A stretch of 64,000 nucleotides of DNA from Bacillus sp. F19 (GTDB taxonomy: Bacteria > Bacillota > Bacilli > Bacillales > Bacillaceae): NCBI GenBank assembly GCA_023823795.1, contig CP085710.1:1080001-1144000 (forward strand). Reading direction: 5' to 3'. Shown piece after piece: positions 62,387 through 64,000 of this stretch. The notes below the pieces were generated by a model that was given only the letters and a program-made list of their open reading frames with translations, ran no database searches and was not told the origin of the DNA. The first letter of the stretch is position 1, and every line of letters starts with the position of its first letter. The translations under genes were made by a program, and so were the position numbers.

Positions 62387-63109
62387 TTAGAACATTGTTT
62401 TTAAAATCTTTTTCAAAGACGGCTGCCAGAACGTCCATTTGTGGTCGCCTTCAAATTCTTCATAGACGGATGGAATTCCTTTAGCGGAAATGGCCGCGTG
62501 CAGTTCCCTGTTTGGGGTAATGAAGTCCTGCACTGCGCCGTCAGTCGTTTTGACTTCTGTTTCTTTCGTGCCAATTTGGTGATAGACCGATAATAAAGCC
62601 GGGAAAGAAAAATCCTTCACCATTTGCAGAACAGCTTCATCTGAATAAGGTGATTGCATCATTACTTTTCCAAACGTATTCGGATAAGTAAGAGCGGTCA
62701 TAAAGGATACAGTTCCAGCAAGAGAATCTCCGATTAGAGCTCGCCCGGCTCCTATTTGATAGGTCGGAAACTCCTTGTCCAGATAGGGAACAACTTCATT
62801 AGCCAAAAAGCGAATATAGGCTTTTTGCTTCGGCCCTTCCGGATGATATTTATCACGGCGATCATGCACGTCACGATACGGAATGCCTACAATGATTACA
62901 TTTTCGATTTCTTTTTCACTTAATAGCTCCTCTGTCTGCCTTGGGATGCGCCCGAGTCTGAAGTAATCCTGACCGTCCTGTGCAATGATCAGGCTGTACT
63001 TATAAAGAGGCGAATAATTCTTCGGCAAATAAATCAGGAGCGTTACTTCTTCTTCTAATTCTTTTGAATAAAGCAGCGTCTCTTTTACAATTCCTGCTTT
63101 CGCTGTCAT
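62387..63109 (-). CDS. yjcH: Esterase-like alpha/beta hydrolase YjcH
   Basis: 240 aa from the ATG at 63107-63109, with TGGAGGT 7 nt upstream. The frame starting at 63124 has no site. It is of the esterase D/enterochelin-esterase-like fold: the strand ELEEEVTLLIYLPKNYSPLY, YSLIIAQDGQDYFRLGRIP, and the nucleophile elbow ALIGDSLAGTVSFMTAL near residue 125. GDHKWTFWQPSLKKIL supplies the His near the end. Substrate unknown. It precedes yjcG-yjcF, the B. subtilis order. Confidence 0.88.
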   Translation of the reverse strand: MTAKAGIVKETLLYSKELEEEVTLLIYLPKNYSPLYKYSLIIAQDGQDYFRLGRIPRQTEELLSEKEIENVIIVGIPYRDVHDRRDKYHPEGPKQKAYIRFLANEVVPYLDKEFPTYQIGAGRALIGDSLAGTVSFMTALTYPNTFGKVMMQSPYSDEAVLQMVKDFSFPALLSVYHQIGTKETEVKTTDGAVQDFITPNRELHAAISAKGIPSVYEEFEGDHKWTFWQPSLKKILKTMF

Positions 63110-63201
63110 CACAAATACCTCCAAAGATGTTGGACGCTGTCACATCCATTATTAAAAACGCTTCCATTCATTTTAGCATGAATTGTGACAAAATTCTTGC
63201 T

Positions 63202-63990
63202 TCATGCACGATTGATTTTTGCTGATACGTCTGACATGAATTGTCGGGCCTCATCCGCATTCAGATGAATAACATCCGCATTTTTTTTAAAACCATACAT
63301 GTAATCCACGGTTACAGCTTCTTTTAAAACGATTTGAATGGCCGGTTTTTCTTTTATGAATTCCGGCAGGCTCAAATCCAGAACGGTTCGTTCTTGTATT
63401 TTTGTTGATTTTTCAGGGAAATCATTGTCCTTGATCTCATTTATTAAGTGAAGCGGAATGGTGACTCTTTTAGATATTCCTGCCTGAAGGTATAAGCTAG
63501 TATCTGTCAGTCTATACGGAGTCAGCCGGATTGCTTGAAGATCAGCCAGAATAAAGAGGACGCCATATCCGTTTAAAATAAGCAATATCCATGAAAGAAC
63601 CGGACTAAACGAATGGAGAAGAAAATGGAATCCCGCTGTTTCCAGGACAATCGCATGAATCAGCATAATATTGAGGGCAGCCACACTTGTTTTATGATGG
63701 GCTGTGAAATAAACCCCTGTTCGTTCAGGCGCTTTTTTCCTCCAAGTGAAGAAAGCGTAGTAGAAAAGGGATATTTCAGTAAAAAGGATATCCATCAGAC
63801 GGTTAGAGGGAACATGCTTTTCGAAAGCAGCTTTAGCTTTTGGAATAAAGAAAGGGAGATCAGTCATTTTATACTGTGCAAGGATTCGCGGCAGTTTCTT
63901 GATAAATAGAACGAGAATAAAAATCTCTGCGAGTAAAACAAGAGCTTCACAAGCAAAGAGCATCCAGGGAATGAACGAGAAAGTCTCCAT
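63202..63990 (-). CDS. Membrane protein of unknown function, possibly cut by the window edge
   Basis: 262 aa from the ATG at 63988-63990. The frame stays open to the edge, so the true start may lie further out. Four hydrophobic segments are visible: residues about 8-32 (WMLFACEALVLLAEIFILVL), 70-85, 110-130 and 135-155. A C-terminal cytoplasmic PH-like beta domain follows (LQAGISKRVTIPLHLINEIK). Family not recognised by me. Similar proteins in Bacilli are carried as hypothetical membrane proteins. No link to yjcH is visible. Confidence 0.6.
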   Translation of the reverse strand: METFSFIPWMLFACEALVLLAEIFILVLFIKKLPRILAQYKMTDLPFFIPKAKAAFEKHVPSNRLMDILFTEISLFYYAFFTWRKKAPERTGVYFTAHHKTSVAALNIMLIHAIVLETAGFHFLLHSFSPVLSWILLILNGYGVLFILADLQAIRLTPYRLTDTSLYLQAGISKRVTIPLHLINEIKDNDFPEKSTKIQERTVLDLSLPEFIKEKPAIQIVLKEAVTVDYMYGFKKNADVIHLNADEARQFMSDVSAKINRA

Positions 63991-64000
63991 CTGCTGTGCG

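Overview
The window is chromosomal DNA of a spore-forming member of the Bacillaceae, close to Bacillus/Metabacillus but not B. subtilis itself. Gene order follows the B. subtilis opp - yjbC - spx - mecA - coiA - pepF - spxH - yjbI/J/K/L - relQ - nadK - yjbO - prpE - yjbQ - tenA/thi - fabI - cotO - (coat genes) - yjcA - yjcZ - spoVIF - yjcD - yjcF/G/H block, with several local changes: a cardiolipin synthase between mecA and coiA, RodA and MgtE genes between prpE and yjbQ, no thiD, and different coat genes in the place of cotXYZ. No tRNA, rRNA, phage or CRISPR locus was seen.

Layout. 1-4370: end of an oligopeptide-permease operon (oppA 3' end, oppBCDF). 4500-8134: a secreted glycosidase-like protein followed by a 2.3-kb tandem array. 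8.3-24.6 kb: stress, proteolysis and housekeeping genes centred on the Spx/ClpXP network (spx, mecA, spxH), the RoxS small RNA, an SpxH-YjbI pair, (p)ppGpp synthetase RelQ, NAD kinase, a pseudouridine synthase and PrpE. 24.7-29.5 kb: RodA, MgtE and a cation/proton antiporter. 29.5-34.2 kb: TPP riboswitch and the tenA-tenI-thiO-thiS-thiG-thiF operon. 34.3-38 kb: DUF445 protein, fabI with a FapR-type operator, a second tandem array, a SRPBCC protein and an acetyltransferase. 38-58.5 kb: a large spore-coat district (cotO, cotJABC, cotI, cotSA, cotS, ytxO-like, ytcCBA, extra glycosyltransferase, HipA-like kinase, yjcA, small coat-like genes, yjcZ, spoVIF, yjcD), interrupted by a decayed IS1182-type element. 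58.6-64 kb: a frameshifted small gene, a metallo-beta-lactamase-fold hydrolase, a DUF421 membrane protein, a third tandem array, yjcF/G/H and a membrane protein at the edge.

The most striking structure is a family of three intergenic tandem arrays (5841-8134, 36529-36892, 60606-61228). All have a 52-bp period, each starts just downstream of the same two-part hairpin, and each hairpin lies directly after a gene's stop codon in the same orientation, including the inverted third copy. The hairpin keeps its pairing through G-U changes in transcript orientation. In array 3 each unit carries two GAGTACTC palindromes 31 and 21 bp apart, which are whole helical turns. I do not recognise this family, and it is the best candidate here for an undescribed system. 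Other points of note are a terminator hairpin duplicated as the target site of the IS, a likely pseudokinase CotS, a YodB-like operator in the spx leader, Rex/ResD-like sites at roxS, a TTG-initiated small membrane protein next to roxS, and five matches to the sigma-K promoter pattern in the coat district.
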